From assembly GCA_903970555.1 (NCBI GenBank), contig CAJCJD010000120.1:1-64000 (forward strand): a stretch of 64,000 nt of DNA. Reading direction: 5' to 3'. This document shows, in pieces, positions 55,132-63,589 of this stretch. The position numbers were made by a program, and so were the translations under genes. The stretch is from Vulcanimicrobiota bacterium (GTDB lineage Bacteria > Pseudomonadota > Gammaproteobacteria > Xanthomonadales > Rhodanobacteraceae). Under the pieces are notes generated by a model. The model was not told the origin of the DNA, searched no databases, and worked only from the letters and a program-made list of their open reading frames with translations. Position 1 is the first letter of the stretch; every line of letters starts with the position of its first letter.

Positions 55132-56193
55132 ATGACCCTCAACATTCGTGGTTATGCGGCTCAGTCCGCCACGACACCACTGGCACCTCACCAGTTTGAG
55201 CGACGCGACCCGCGTCCAGACGATGTGGTGATCGATATCCTGTATTGCGGCGTCTGCCATTCCGATATCCACCAAGCCCGCAACGAATGGGGCGGCAGCA
55301 AGTACCCGATGGTGCCCGGCCACGAGATCATCGGCCGTGTCGCCTCCGTCGGCGGCAAGGTCACTGCGTTCAAGCCCGGCGACATGGTCGGCGTGGGCTG
55401 CATGGTCGACTCCTGTCAGCACTGCGACGCCTGTGCGCAAGGCCTGGAGCAATACTGCAAGGAAGGCGCCACCTTCACCTATAACAGCGCGGATCGCCAC
55501 GACCAGCGCCCCACTTACGGTGGCTATTCCGAGCGCATCGTGGTGTCGGACAAGTTCGTGCTGCGCATTCCCGATGGCGTCGATCCGAAATCCGCGGCGC
55601 CGCTGCTGTGCGCCGGCATCACCACGTGGTCGCCACTGCGCCATTGGAACATCGGCAAGGATCACAAAGTCGCTGTCATCGGCCTCGGCGGCCTGGGTCA
55701 CATGGGCCTGAAGTTCGCCAAGGCGATGGGCGCCGACGTCACCTTGTTCACCCGTTCGCCAGGCAAGGAAGACGAAGCGCACCGGCTGGGCGCCGATCAC
55801 GTGGTGCTATCCACCGATCCGGAGCAAATGAAGGCCGTGGCCGGGCAGTTCGACTTCATCCTCGACACCGTGCCGCACCCGCATGATCTCAATCCTTACC
55901 TCGCGACATTGAAGTTGAATGGCGTGCATGTACTGGTCGGCCTGGTCGAGCCGATCGAGCCGCCGGTGCACTCCGGCGCGCTTATCTTCGGTCGCCGTTC
56001 CATTGCCGGCTCGCTGATTGGCGGCATTCCCGAAACACAGGAGATGCTGGATTTCTGCGCCAAACACGGCATCGGTTCGGATGTGGAGATGATCAACATC
56101 CAGGACATCAACGATGCCTATGCGCGCATGCTCAAGAGCGATGTGCGCTACCGCTTCGTGATCGATCTGGCTTCGCTCTCGCGCGAAGGCTGA
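55132..56193 (+). CDS. Zinc-dependent alcohol dehydrogenase (YahK/CAD-like)
   Basis: A 353-residue MDR enzyme. Catalytic zinc ligands are Cys in CGVCHSDIHQARNEWG, His-Glu in VPGHEIIGRV and a further Cys in LLCAGITTWSP. The structural zinc is held by four Cys in DSCQHCDACAQGLEQYCKEG. The NADP-binding motif is GLGGLGHMGLKFAKAMGADV. This is the pattern of broad-specificity YahK/AdhC-type aldehyde reductases. The start has AGGAGAAGAAC upstream. It probably belongs to the AraC regulator next door. Confidence 0.92.
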   Translation: MTLNIRGYAAQSATTPLAPHQFERRDPRPDDVVIDILYCGVCHSDIHQARNEWGGSKYPMVPGHEIIGRVASVGGKVTAFKPGDMVGVGCMVDSCQHCDACAQGLEQYCKEGATFTYNSADRHDQRPTYGGYSERIVVSDKFVLRIPDGVDPKSAAPLLCAGITTWSPLRHWNIGKDHKVAVIGLGGLGHMGLKFAKAMGADVTLFTRSPGKEDEAHRLGADHVVLSTDPEQMKAVAGQFDFILDTVPHPHDLNPYLATLKLNGVHVLVGLVEPIEPPVHSGALIFGRRSIAGSLIGGIPETQEMLDFCAKHGIGSDVEMINIQDINDAYARMLKSDVRYRFVIDLASLSREG

Positions 56194-56207
56194 GCCCTTG
56201 CTGCTTG

Positions 56208-56240
56208 CTGGTCATTCCGGCGCAAGCCCGGAATGACCAG
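56208..56240. repeat. REP-like palindrome
   Basis: CTGGTCATTCCGG (56208-56220) and CCGGAATGACCAG (56228-56240) are perfect 13-bp arms around CGCAAGC. Sequences of the form GTCATTCCGG-loop-CCGGAATGAC recur as dispersed repeats in many proteobacteria. It lies between convergent genes and could serve as a transcript end for both. Confidence 0.8.
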
Positions 56241-56254
56241 CGCCAGAGCAAACA

Positions 56255-57025
56255 TCAGGGTGCGCCTTTCCTGCTTGGCGGCGCATTCCATCCCATCATG
56301 TTGTAAAAGCTATACGTGGCCACGCCGACGTACTCGTGCAACGCGAGATCCGTCAGCGCCAGGTTCCAACTGTTGGGCATCCACGACATTCTTACGTCGG
56401 CGTAGTCTCCACGCACCGGTATCGGGTCCATCCCGAAGTGTGCGAAATACAAGCGCGCACGGTTCAAATGCGTGGCGGAAGAAACCAGCACCGCGCGCTG
56501 AGGCGCATAGGTGTCGAGCAATGGGCGAACAAACTCGGCGTTCTGCCATGTGTTCATGCTGTGCGACTCAAGCAGCAAATCCGCGTGAGCCACGCCCAGC
56601 TGCTGCAAGATCGCTGCATAAGACACCGCCTCCGAAACACCGTTGCGATCGGCATCGCCTCCGCTAACGATGAGCTTGCAATCGTTGTTGGTCTGCCGGC
56701 ATGAACGGTAAAGCGTAGCCGCTTCCACAATGCGACCATTCGCAAAGATCGTGGGCACCACTTCCGTGCCGCGGTCTACACGCGAAGTGCCTGCACCGAG
56801 CAATACGATGGCGTTGCGCGAAGCCCAAGTGATGGTTGGCTGTACGGCATAAGCGGACTGAAGGCGAGCCAGCAGCCACGCTGGCAAAGGGCCGCAGCCC
56901 GCGGCAAGCAGCAACAGAATGGTCAAACTGTAGAAAAACCAACGAACGCGGAACCAGCCCATGCAGCCCACTAAATAGCCTGCCAATACGAGCACCAGCA
57001 ACAGCAACATCACCATGCGTGTCAT
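56255..57025 (-). CDS. DUF218/YdcF-family membrane protein
   Basis: A 256-residue protein with two N-terminal helices (MVMLLLLVLVLAGYLVGCMG, WFFYSLTILLLLAAGCG) and a periplasmic DUF218 domain: NAIVLLGAGTSRV, LIVSGGDADRNGVSEAVSYA, LLLESHSMNTWQNAEFV and RAVLVSSATHLNRARLYF. This is the fold of SanA/ElyC/YdcF proteins, which act in envelope integrity or lipid-carrier recycling. The exact reaction is not known. An in-frame ATG at 57016 is an alternative start. Confidence 0.8.
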   Translation of the reverse strand: MTRMVMLLLLVLVLAGYLVGCMGWFRVRWFFYSLTILLLLAAGCGPLPAWLLARLQSAYAVQPTITWASRNAIVLLGAGTSRVDRGTEVVPTIFANGRIVEAATLYRSCRQTNNDCKLIVSGGDADRNGVSEAVSYAAILQQLGVAHADLLLESHSMNTWQNAEFVRPLLDTYAPQRAVLVSSATHLNRARLYFAHFGMDPIPVRGDYADVRMSWMPNSWNLALTDLALHEYVGVATYSFYNMMGWNAPPSRKGAP

Positions 57026-57096
57026 CCCTCTGAAAGTGGGCAGCGTAGCGCAAGCAACACTATGTCATGCAAGGCTGCTTGGCCTAACCTTCACCC

Positions 57097-57693
57097 ATGA
57101 GCCAAACGCCACAGACCCTCGTCGCCGCTTTCCAACACAGCGTGGACATCAAAAAAAGCCGCTTCCTGGCCCAGGCGACACCGGTCGAGACATCGCAGCA
57201 GGCACTGGCTTATGTGCAACGTGTGAGCGATCCATCTGCGACGCATAACTGCTGGGCGTACCGAATCGGACAGGATTATCGTTTCAATGACGATGGCGAA
57301 CCGGGTGGCACTGCCGGTCGCCCTATCCTTCAAGCTATCGAGGGACAAGGTATCGATCGAGCGGTTGTCGTGGTGACGCGCTGGTATGGCGGCATCAAGC
57401 TTGGCGCGGGTGGTCTGGCGCGCGCTTATGGAGGCACCGCTGCCGAATGCCTTCGACTGGCCGAACGTGTCCCTATCGTGGTGATGGCGAGACTGGGAGT
57501 GCATTGCGGCTTTGCCGATCTCACCCTCATGAAGGCGCGCCTGAAAGAAATCGGCACCGAATTCGAGCAGGAAAATTTCGATGCCACGGGCGTGACACTA
57601 CAGCTGCGCCTGCCACAGGATCAGATCGCCGAGGCCAAAGCGCGCATCGTCGATATCAGTCGCGGCCGCAGTGAAGCTTATTCGTTGGAATGA
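57097..57693 (+). CDS. YigZ/IMPACT-family protein
   Basis: A 198-residue protein. The IMPACT N-terminal signature is clear: KKSRFLAQATPVE, NCWAYRIGQDYRFNDDGEPG, GTAGRPILQAIEGQGIDRAV and VVVTRWYGGIKLGAGGLARA. The C-terminal half is the RNA-binding-like DUF1949 domain (VHCGFADLTLMKARLKEIG). Members are linked to translation control and stress, but the bacterial role is unclear. The length is typical. Confidence 0.88.
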   Translation: MSQTPQTLVAAFQHSVDIKKSRFLAQATPVETSQQALAYVQRVSDPSATHNCWAYRIGQDYRFNDDGEPGGTAGRPILQAIEGQGIDRAVVVVTRWYGGIKLGAGGLARAYGGTAAECLRLAERVPIVVMARLGVHCGFADLTLMKARLKEIGTEFEQENFDATGVTLQLRLPQDQIAEAKARIVDISRGRSEAYSLE

Positions 57694-57836
57694 TACGTTT
57701 GTCGGCGTGATGCACGACTGTCATTGAAACGCCCGAAAGCGGCCTTGTGCGTTGCAGATACGCCTTCCACACTCCCCGCGTTATCGGGCAATGTTCTCCG
57801 AGCGAGGGGTTCGGATATGCCCCGACCAAGGGAACC

Positions 57837-58934
57837 ATGAATCGCCTGCCTGGCCTCGATCTTCTGCGCGCCATCGCCATCCTGTGGGTGATGCTGTTTC
57901 ACTCGTGGATCGTCGGCGGCGTGAATGATCCCTACAAACCTCTCGCGGATTACGGATGGATGGGTGTCGACCTGTTCTTCGTGTTGAGCGGATACCTGAT
58001 CGGTTGCCAGTTACTCAAGCCACTGAGCCGGGGCGAACCGTTTCGTTTAGGTGGGTTTTATCTGCGCCGTGCTTTCCGCATCTTGCCGGCCTTTTGGGTG
58101 GTGCTTGCGGTATATGCCCTATTCCCTTCGTGGCGCGAGGCGCCGGGCATGCAGCCGGTGTGGCAGTTCTTGACGTTCACGTTGAACCTGCTGATCGATT
58201 ACAACCATAACCAGGCGTTTTCGCATGCGTGGTCATTGTGTGTGGAGGAGCAGTTTTATCTTCTGTTCCCACTGCTCGCATGGTGGCTGACTCGTCGCCC
58301 ATCCATGACAACGACGGTTTGTGCGTGCATGGCGGTAGTCGCGACGGGCATGCTGATTCGCGGCTATGCGTCGCTTCACAACATGAATTATCTCGAAAGC
58401 ATTTATTACCCGACCTATACGCGACTCGATGGATTGCTCGCGGGTGTCATACTGGCGGCTATCCAAACGTATCGCTCTGCTTGGTGGCTGGCACTGCAGT
58501 CGCGGGCAAACGTGTTGGCCGTCATGGGATTGATCACGGTAGCTGTCGCCATCTGGATGTTTGGCGATCGCGTGGCATTTGTGCCGAGCGTGTTCGGGTT
58601 TCCGCTGCTTTCTTTGGGGATGGCCCTGCTGGTGGCCGCGGCTGCGGGGATGCAAAGTTTCGGACGCTGGCGCGTGCCTGGTGCGGGTTGGGTCGCTGCC
58701 ATGTCTTACAGCCTTTACCTCAGCCACAAACTGGCCCTGCATGGGGTGGCAACTGCATTGGCGTCGCACCCGGCCATCCATGGCGTGGCGGCATTTACCA
58801 GCTATGCCGTGGCCATCCTCCTGATCGGCGCGTTGCTTCATTACGGCGTGGAGCGCCCCTTCCTGCACCTAAGGGGCTGGCTTGAGAGCCGCAGCCCGAA
58901 GGCACTTGGCCAGCCCGACGCCTCCCCGGGCTAG
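57837..58934 (+). CDS. Acyltransferase 3-family membrane protein
   Basis: A 365-residue protein with about ten helices. The family start LPGLDLLRAIAILWVMLFHS (catalytic His near the end of the first helix), the GVDLFFVLSGYLIGCQLLKP segment and FYLRRAFRILPAFWVVLA are diagnostic. VEEQFYLLFPLLAWWL is the second conserved block. Such enzymes O-acylate sugars of exopolysaccharide, LPS or peptidoglycan. The acceptor is unknown. The ATG at 57837 has AAGGGAA upstream. Confidence 0.88.
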   Translation: MNRLPGLDLLRAIAILWVMLFHSWIVGGVNDPYKPLADYGWMGVDLFFVLSGYLIGCQLLKPLSRGEPFRLGGFYLRRAFRILPAFWVVLAVYALFPSWREAPGMQPVWQFLTFTLNLLIDYNHNQAFSHAWSLCVEEQFYLLFPLLAWWLTRRPSMTTTVCACMAVVATGMLIRGYASLHNMNYLESIYYPTYTRLDGLLAGVILAAIQTYRSAWWLALQSRANVLAVMGLITVAVAIWMFGDRVAFVPSVFGFPLLSLGMALLVAAAAGMQSFGRWRVPGAGWVAAMSYSLYLSHKLALHGVATALASHPAIHGVAAFTSYAVAILLIGALLHYGVERPFLHLRGWLESRSPKALGQPDASPG

Positions 58935-59000
58935 CGCGCTGTGATTGAATCGCACAGGGCTAACCCCATCTGAATTCGATCAGGCCTAAAGCGAGACCTC

Positions 59001-60773
59001 ATGAGCACCTCTCCCGCCAACGATCCGAAACCGCCCCGCCGTATCGGGTCCTTGCGACTGCTGTGGCCGTTCATAAGGCCCCATCGGACGTTGGCGCTGG
59101 GCTGGCTGCTTTTTCTGGGCATTTCCTCGGGAGCCACGCTGGTGCTGCCAATGGCAGTGCGGCACATGATCGACCATGGTTTCCGCAACTCCAGCACGGC
59201 AGCGATCAATGAGAGTTTCTTAGCGCTGTTCGCGGTGGCATTGGTGATGGCCTTTGCGACCGCGGCGCGTTTTTACTGCATCACCTTGCTAGGCGAACGC
59301 ACGCTCGCCGCGCTGCGCTCGAAGCTCTATGCGCATGTGATTCGGTTGGATGTGGGCTTCTTTGAACGCAGCCGCGTAGGCGAACTGATTTCACGCCTTG
59401 GTACCGACACCGAAGTGGTACAAGCGCTGGTTGGCTCTGGCATCTCAGTGGCGTTGCGCAGCGCGGTCATGCTTCTGGGCGCTACCGCCGCCATGATCTG
59501 GACCAGTCCGCGCCTGGCAGGCCTCACCGCGTTAGTGATCCCCGCCGTAGTGTTGCCGATCCTGATATTTGGGCGTCGCGTTCAGAAGCTCTCGCGCGCA
59601 AGCCAGGATCGTCTTGCCGACGCCTCGGCGATCGCCAACGAGACGCTCAACGCGGCACCAGCCGTCAAGGCCTACGCGCGTGAGGGCATCGAAAGTGACC
59701 GCTACGGTGGCGCCATCGCACGCGCGCTGGCCACGGCGCGCCAGCGCATCGGTATGCGCACGGTACTCACGGCGGTGGTCATCACGCTGTTCTTTGGCGC
59801 CATCACGCTCGTGCTTTGGGTAGGCGCGCGAGACGTACTGGCGGGAACGCTCGATCCCGGCGTACTAGGCCAGTTCGTGGTGTATGCGTTCTTATCCGGC
59901 GGCTCGATGATGGGCCTTTCCGATGTGTGGGGCGATGTGTTGCGCGCTGCCGGCGCCATGGAGCGCATCGGTGAGCTGTTCGGTGAAGAAGCGACCATTG
60001 CCGACCCAACTAGCCCTATTGCATTGCCGCGACCTGTGCGCGGCGCGCTACGTTTTGAAGGCATCGACTTCCACTACCCCACTCGGCCCGACGCACCCGC
60101 GCTGCACGATTTCAACCTGGATATCCGTCCAGGCGAAACGGTGGCGTTGGTGGGACCATCGGGCGCGGGCAAGAGCACCGTGTTCGCGCTGTTGCTGCGC
60201 TTCTACGATCCGCAACGCGGCCGCATCAGTTTCGATGGCGTGGATCTGCGCGCGATGACGCTGCCGGAGCTGCGCGGAGCCATTGCATTGGTGCCGCAGG
60301 AAACGGTTCTCTTCGGTGGCACGGCGGCCGACAACATCCGTTTCGGACGACAGGATGCCAGCGACGACGAAGTGCATGCCGCCGCACGTGCAGCCGAAGC
60401 GCACGACTTCATCCAACTGCTGCAAGACGGCTACAACGCGGAGTTGGGCGAACGCGGTGTGCGTCTGTCCGGTGGCCAACGCCAGCGCATCGCCATTGCC
60501 CGCGCAATTCTGCGCGATGCACCGTTGTTGCTGCTGGATGAAGCAACGTCATCGCTCGATGCGCAATCGGAAGCGGCTATCCAGCAAGCACTTGAACGCC
60601 TGGAAAAGGGCCGCACCACGCTAGTGATCGCGCATAGGCTGGCCACCGTGCAACGTGCGGATCGCATCGTGGTATTGGATGGCGGCCGCATCGTCGCGCA
60701 AGGTACGCACGCAAGTCTGTTGGCCGAAGATGGCCTCTACGCCGAGCTGGCTCGCTTGCAGTTCGTAGCCTGA
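59001..60773 (+). CDS. ABC transporter, fused permease/ATPase (MsbA-like exporter)
   Basis: A 590-residue half-transporter. Six helices (residues 30-320) form the exporter-type membrane domain. The nucleotide-binding domain has Walker A GPSGAGKSTVFALLLRFYDP, Q loop IALVPQETVLFGG, signature LSGGQRQRIAIARAIL, Walker B LLLLDEATSSLD, and H loop VIAHRLATV. It would work as a homodimer exporting a lipid or drug-like substrate. No partner gene is adjacent; the closest named relatives are MsbA/LmrA-type ABCB proteins. Confidence 0.93.
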   Translation: MSTSPANDPKPPRRIGSLRLLWPFIRPHRTLALGWLLFLGISSGATLVLPMAVRHMIDHGFRNSSTAAINESFLALFAVALVMAFATAARFYCITLLGERTLAALRSKLYAHVIRLDVGFFERSRVGELISRLGTDTEVVQALVGSGISVALRSAVMLLGATAAMIWTSPRLAGLTALVIPAVVLPILIFGRRVQKLSRASQDRLADASAIANETLNAAPAVKAYAREGIESDRYGGAIARALATARQRIGMRTVLTAVVITLFFGAITLVLWVGARDVLAGTLDPGVLGQFVVYAFLSGGSMMGLSDVWGDVLRAAGAMERIGELFGEEATIADPTSPIALPRPVRGALRFEGIDFHYPTRPDAPALHDFNLDIRPGETVALVGPSGAGKSTVFALLLRFYDPQRGRISFDGVDLRAMTLPELRGAIALVPQETVLFGGTAADNIRFGRQDASDDEVHAAARAAEAHDFIQLLQDGYNAELGERGVRLSGGQRQRIAIARAILRDAPLLLLDEATSSLDAQSEAAIQQALERLEKGRTTLVIAHRLATVQRADRIVVLDGGRIVAQGTHASLLAEDGLYAELARLQFVA

Positions 60774-60777
60774 TTCC

Positions 60778-60814
60778 AAAAAAGAGAAAGCCTTGCACAA
60801 GGCAAGGCTTTCTC
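60778..60814 (-). terminator. Terminator of the cold-shock gene
   Basis: GAGAAAGCCTTG (60784-60795) and CAAGGCTTTCTC (60803-60814) form a perfect 12-bp stem. On the minus strand TTTTTT follows (plus-strand A run 60778-60783), so it ends the cold-shock transcript; the same hairpin can act for the ABC gene. Confidence 0.88.
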
Positions 60815-60836
60815 GGAACTGCATACGACTGGTTGA

Positions 60837-61043
60837 TCAGACCGCGAGTTCGACCCCGGAAGCTTGGGCACCCTTCGGGCCCTGGGTCACTTCAAACTTC
60901 ACGCGCTGGCCTTCCTGCAGGCTACGAAAGCCCTTGGAGTTGATCGCCGAGAAGTGGACAAACACGTCCTCCCCACCGTCCTCGGGTGCGATGAAGCCGA
61001 AACCCTTGGCGTCGTTGAACCACTTGACCGTACCGAAACGCAT
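60837..61043 (-). CDS. Cold-shock domain protein (CspA family)
   Basis: A 68-residue single-domain RNA chaperone. The RNP1 motif is [12 protein letters not shown] and RNP2 is DVFVHFSAI. The start [18 protein letters not shown] is the classic family pattern. Such proteins bind single-stranded RNA and DNA and resolve secondary structure in the cytoplasm. The paralogue number is unknown, so a specific csp letter is not given. Confidence 0.95.
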   Translation of the reverse strand: MRFGTVKWFNDAKGFGFIAPEDGGEDVFVHFSAINSKGFRSLQEGQRVKFEVTQGPKGAQASGVELAV

Positions 61044-61180
61044 TGCGTGAACCTCTGAATCTAAAGGACTGGATGCACCAAGTCTCTGCGAGAACCCCCT
61101 CTACCCCTAGGTACCCCGCCCCTGGTACAGGGAAAGTATCTGCATGTTTCAGGGTAAAGCGCAATATGCGCGAGCGTTTG
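61044..61180 (-). promoter_or_regulatory. Cold-shock gene leader and promoter candidate
   Basis: On the minus strand TTGCGC (about 61166) and GATACT (about 61142), 18 bp apart, form a possible promoter. It would give a leader of roughly 90 nt with C/G-rich blocks (CCAGGGGCGGGGTACC region) that can fold. Cold-shock genes often have such structured leaders. The ribosome site near the ATG (GAGGTTCACGC) is moderate. Confidence 0.4.
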
Positions 61181-61205
61181 GTATGACCCAGGCCCGGTCG
61201 GTTGC

Positions 61206-61955
61206 TTAGCTTTTGAGCAATTCGGCAAGTATCGGAGGCACGGCGGCGGTGGCTGCTGCCAGGTGGGCAAAGATTTCCTCGATGCTGATTTCCGCCTCGT
61301 CGCCGCAGCCAGCCGCGAAATTGGCCACCAACGCAAGGCAGGCGTAATCCAGCTCCAGTTCGCGTGCCAAGCCTGCTTCGGGCATGCCGGTCATGCCGAC
61401 CAGATCACAGCCATCTCGCTTCATGCGAGTGATTTCCGCCCGTGTTTCAAGGCGAGGTCCTTGGGTCGCGCCGTAGCACCCACCATCGATCACAGCGATC
61501 CCGGCTTTTTGCGCTGCGGCAAGGAGTGCGTTGCGCAACGACGCCGTGTACGGTTCGCTGAAATCGATGTGTTTGACCTCGGCACCTTCGACGTCGCAAA
61601 AGCTCGTATAACGCCCGTGTGTATAGTCGATGATCTGATCCGGCACAACGATGGCGCGCGGCCCCATGTCATGACGAATGCCGCCCACGGCGTTCACACC
61701 GATCACGCGGCGAGCGCCTAAATGGTGCAGTGCCCACACGTTGGCGCGGTAGTTCACGCGATGCGGTGGCAAGGTGTGGCTCTCGCCGTGACGCGCCAGG
61801 AAGGCAATGCGTCGACCTGCGAAATCGCCGATCACCACGTCGCCGGATGCCGGACCAAAAGGGGTGTCCACGCTTTGCCGGGAAGTGTTTTCCAGGCCCG
61901 GGAATTTATACAGGCCGCTGCCGCCGATCACGGCGAGGTCGATCGAGTGGGTCAT
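61206..61955 (-). CDS. S-methyl-5'-thioinosine phosphorylase
   Basis: A 249-residue PNP/MTAP-family enzyme. The phosphate-binding start is LAVIGGSGLYKFPGLE, with ARHGESHTLPPHRVNYRANV, GVNAVGGIRHDMGPRAIVVP and TQGPRLETRAEITRM. In adenosine-specific MTAPs the purine pocket has Asp residues (TDYD); here the equivalent segment is LVANFAAGC with Asn (N212), as in the 6-oxopurine enzyme of Pseudomonas (PA3004). It should split S-methyl-5'-thioinosine to hypoxanthine and methylthioribose-1-phosphate. The next gene upstream is hpt, which uses hypoxanthine. Confidence 0.85.
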   Translation of the reverse strand: MTHSIDLAVIGGSGLYKFPGLENTSRQSVDTPFGPASGDVVIGDFAGRRIAFLARHGESHTLPPHRVNYRANVWALHHLGARRVIGVNAVGGIRHDMGPRAIVVPDQIIDYTHGRYTSFCDVEGAEVKHIDFSEPYTASLRNALLAAAQKAGIAVIDGGCYGATQGPRLETRAEITRMKRDGCDLVGMTGMPEAGLARELELDYACLALVANFAAGCGDEAEISIEEIFAHLAAATAAVPPILAELLKS

Positions 61956-62011
61956 GGGTATACCTGGTGCCGAGACTTCAAAAAGAAAGAAAAAGAAAAC
62001 GCCGTATCGCC

Positions 62012-62578
62012 CTATTCTTGCAGCGCGTAAATGGCCGGAAGATTACGGCCCTGTTCGTAGTAATCCATGCCGTAGCCGAAAACGTAGCGGTCGGGCAGCT
62101 CGACGCCGTTGAAATCGCTATCGATACCCTCGACGCGACGATCGTGTCGCTTGCAGCACAGCGTGGCCACCAGGACGCGCTTGGCGCCACGATGTAAACA
62201 ATCGTCACGCACGGCCTTGAGGGTGTGCCCCTCGTCGAGGATGTCGTCGACCAACAACACCGTGCGCCCTTGCAGCGAAACAACCGGTTCGCGCAGCCAA
62301 TGCAAGTCGCTGCCAGAGGTCGCTCCGCGATAACGGGTGGCGTGGACGTAGTCGAATTCCAGGTCGGTGCGAATGGTTAGCGCCAACTGGCCGCCGAACA
62401 TCAGTGCGCCGTTCATGACCGTGAGAAATACAGCGCGCTCGCCATCGAGCGCCGCATCGATGCGGCGGCCCATGTCGGCGATCAGCGTGTCCAGCTCTTC
62501 CCGCTCGAACAATATGTCGGAACGAACCAGCGCATCGGCGAGTGACGGAATAGCCGAGGTCGGCGTGGATGTACTCAT
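62012..62578 (-). CDS. hpt: Hypoxanthine-guanine phosphoribosyltransferase
   Basis: A 188-residue purine salvage enzyme converting hypoxanthine or guanine plus PRPP into IMP or GMP. The PRPP motif is RTVLLVDDILDEGHTLKAVR. The flexible loop region and VFLTVMNGALMFGGQLALTI are as in the family, as is the C-terminal FNGVELPDRYVFGYGMDYYE. It lies between nagZ and the thioinosine phosphorylase gene on one strand, 9 bp from nagZ. Confidence 0.93.
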   Translation of the reverse strand: MSTSTPTSAIPSLADALVRSDILFEREELDTLIADMGRRIDAALDGERAVFLTVMNGALMFGGQLALTIRTDLEFDYVHATRYRGATSGSDLHWLREPVVSLQGRTVLLVDDILDEGHTLKAVRDDCLHRGAKRVLVATLCCKRHDRRVEGIDSDFNGVELPDRYVFGYGMDYYEQGRNLPAIYALQE

Positions 62579-62587
62579 GGCGATTCC

Positions 62588-63589
62588 TTAGTGATCCAAT
62601 GCAGTAACGCGAGCGACAAAGCGATCGCGTTGCGGGTTGTCGAGCAAACCAGCCCAGGTCGCGCCGATGGCGCCACGCAGGGTAGCGACGCGCTGCACGC
62701 TGGCGGCTGAGGGCGGCGGCAGCGCGGCAATTGCCTCTTCCACCACCTCTGGGAAACAGGCCAGCACCAGGTCGCAACCCGCGGCAAGGTGCGCATGTAC
62801 GCGCTGCGCGACGCCACCGGCGACGCCAGCCGCGGCCATGCTGATGTCATCGCTGATCACCGCGCCCAGAAAGCCCAGCTCATCGCGCAGAATGCCCTGG
62901 ATCCAACGATGGGAATAACCGGCAGGCTGGTCGTCCACGGCCGGATAGACCACGTGCGCCATCATCACGGCCTCGGCGTGCGCGGAGAACGCTTCCACAA
63001 ACGGACGCAGGTCATTTTGGCGGATCTCCTCCAACGGACGCGGATCGATCGCCTGCGCCTTATGGGTATCCACGGCCACCGAGCCATGACCCGGAAAATG
63101 CTTGAGCGTCGCCGCCATACCGCCCAGATGCATGCCGCGCACGTAGGCCTGGATCAATTCACCGGCGATGTCCGGATCGGCATGGAAAGCACGTGTACCA
63201 ATCGCAGCGTTGCCGCGTGCTAGGTCGGCCACCGGCGCAAAGCTGAAATCGATACCACTGGCGCGAAGCTCGCTGGCCATCACCCATGCGTGCTCTTCGG
63301 CAAGCCGCACAGCCTCGGTCGGATCGCGCTCATATACCTCGCCGATCCTGGCCAGTGCCGGCAGACGCGTAAAGCCTTCGCGGAAGCGCTGCACGGGGCC
63401 GCCTTCCTGATCGACCGCGATAAGGGTTTCCTCGCCCGCCACAGCGCGGATCGACTCCACCAACGCAATCAACTGATCGCGGTGGGTGAAGTTGCGCGAA
63501 AACAGAATGACCCCGGCCACACCCGGCGCAGTTAACCACGCGCGTTCATGCGGCAGCACTTCGGTTCCAGCGATCCCGATCAGCAGCAT
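62588..63589 (-). CDS. nagZ: Beta-N-acetylhexosaminidase NagZ
   Basis: A 333-residue glycoside hydrolase family 3 enzyme that removes GlcNAc from recycled anhydromuropeptides in the cytoplasm. The nucleophile motif is VISDDISMAAAGV. The family start GVAGVILFSRNFTHRDQL, VDQEGGPVQRFREGFTRLPA, and KHFPGHGSVAVDTH with the mobile His-loop are all present. Length fits. Its ATG overlaps the stop of the CYTH gene by 4 bp. Confidence 0.95.
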   Translation of the reverse strand: MLLIGIAGTEVLPHERAWLTAPGVAGVILFSRNFTHRDQLIALVESIRAVAGEETLIAVDQEGGPVQRFREGFTRLPALARIGEVYERDPTEAVRLAEEHAWVMASELRASGIDFSFAPVADLARGNAAIGTRAFHADPDIAGELIQAYVRGMHLGGMAATLKHFPGHGSVAVDTHKAQAIDPRPLEEIRQNDLRPFVEAFSAHAEAVMMAHVVYPAVDDQPAGYSHRWIQGILRDELGFLGAVISDDISMAAAGVAGGVAQRVHAHLAAGCDLVLACFPEVVEEAIAALPPPSAASVQRVATLRGAIGATWAGLLDNPQRDRFVARVTALDH

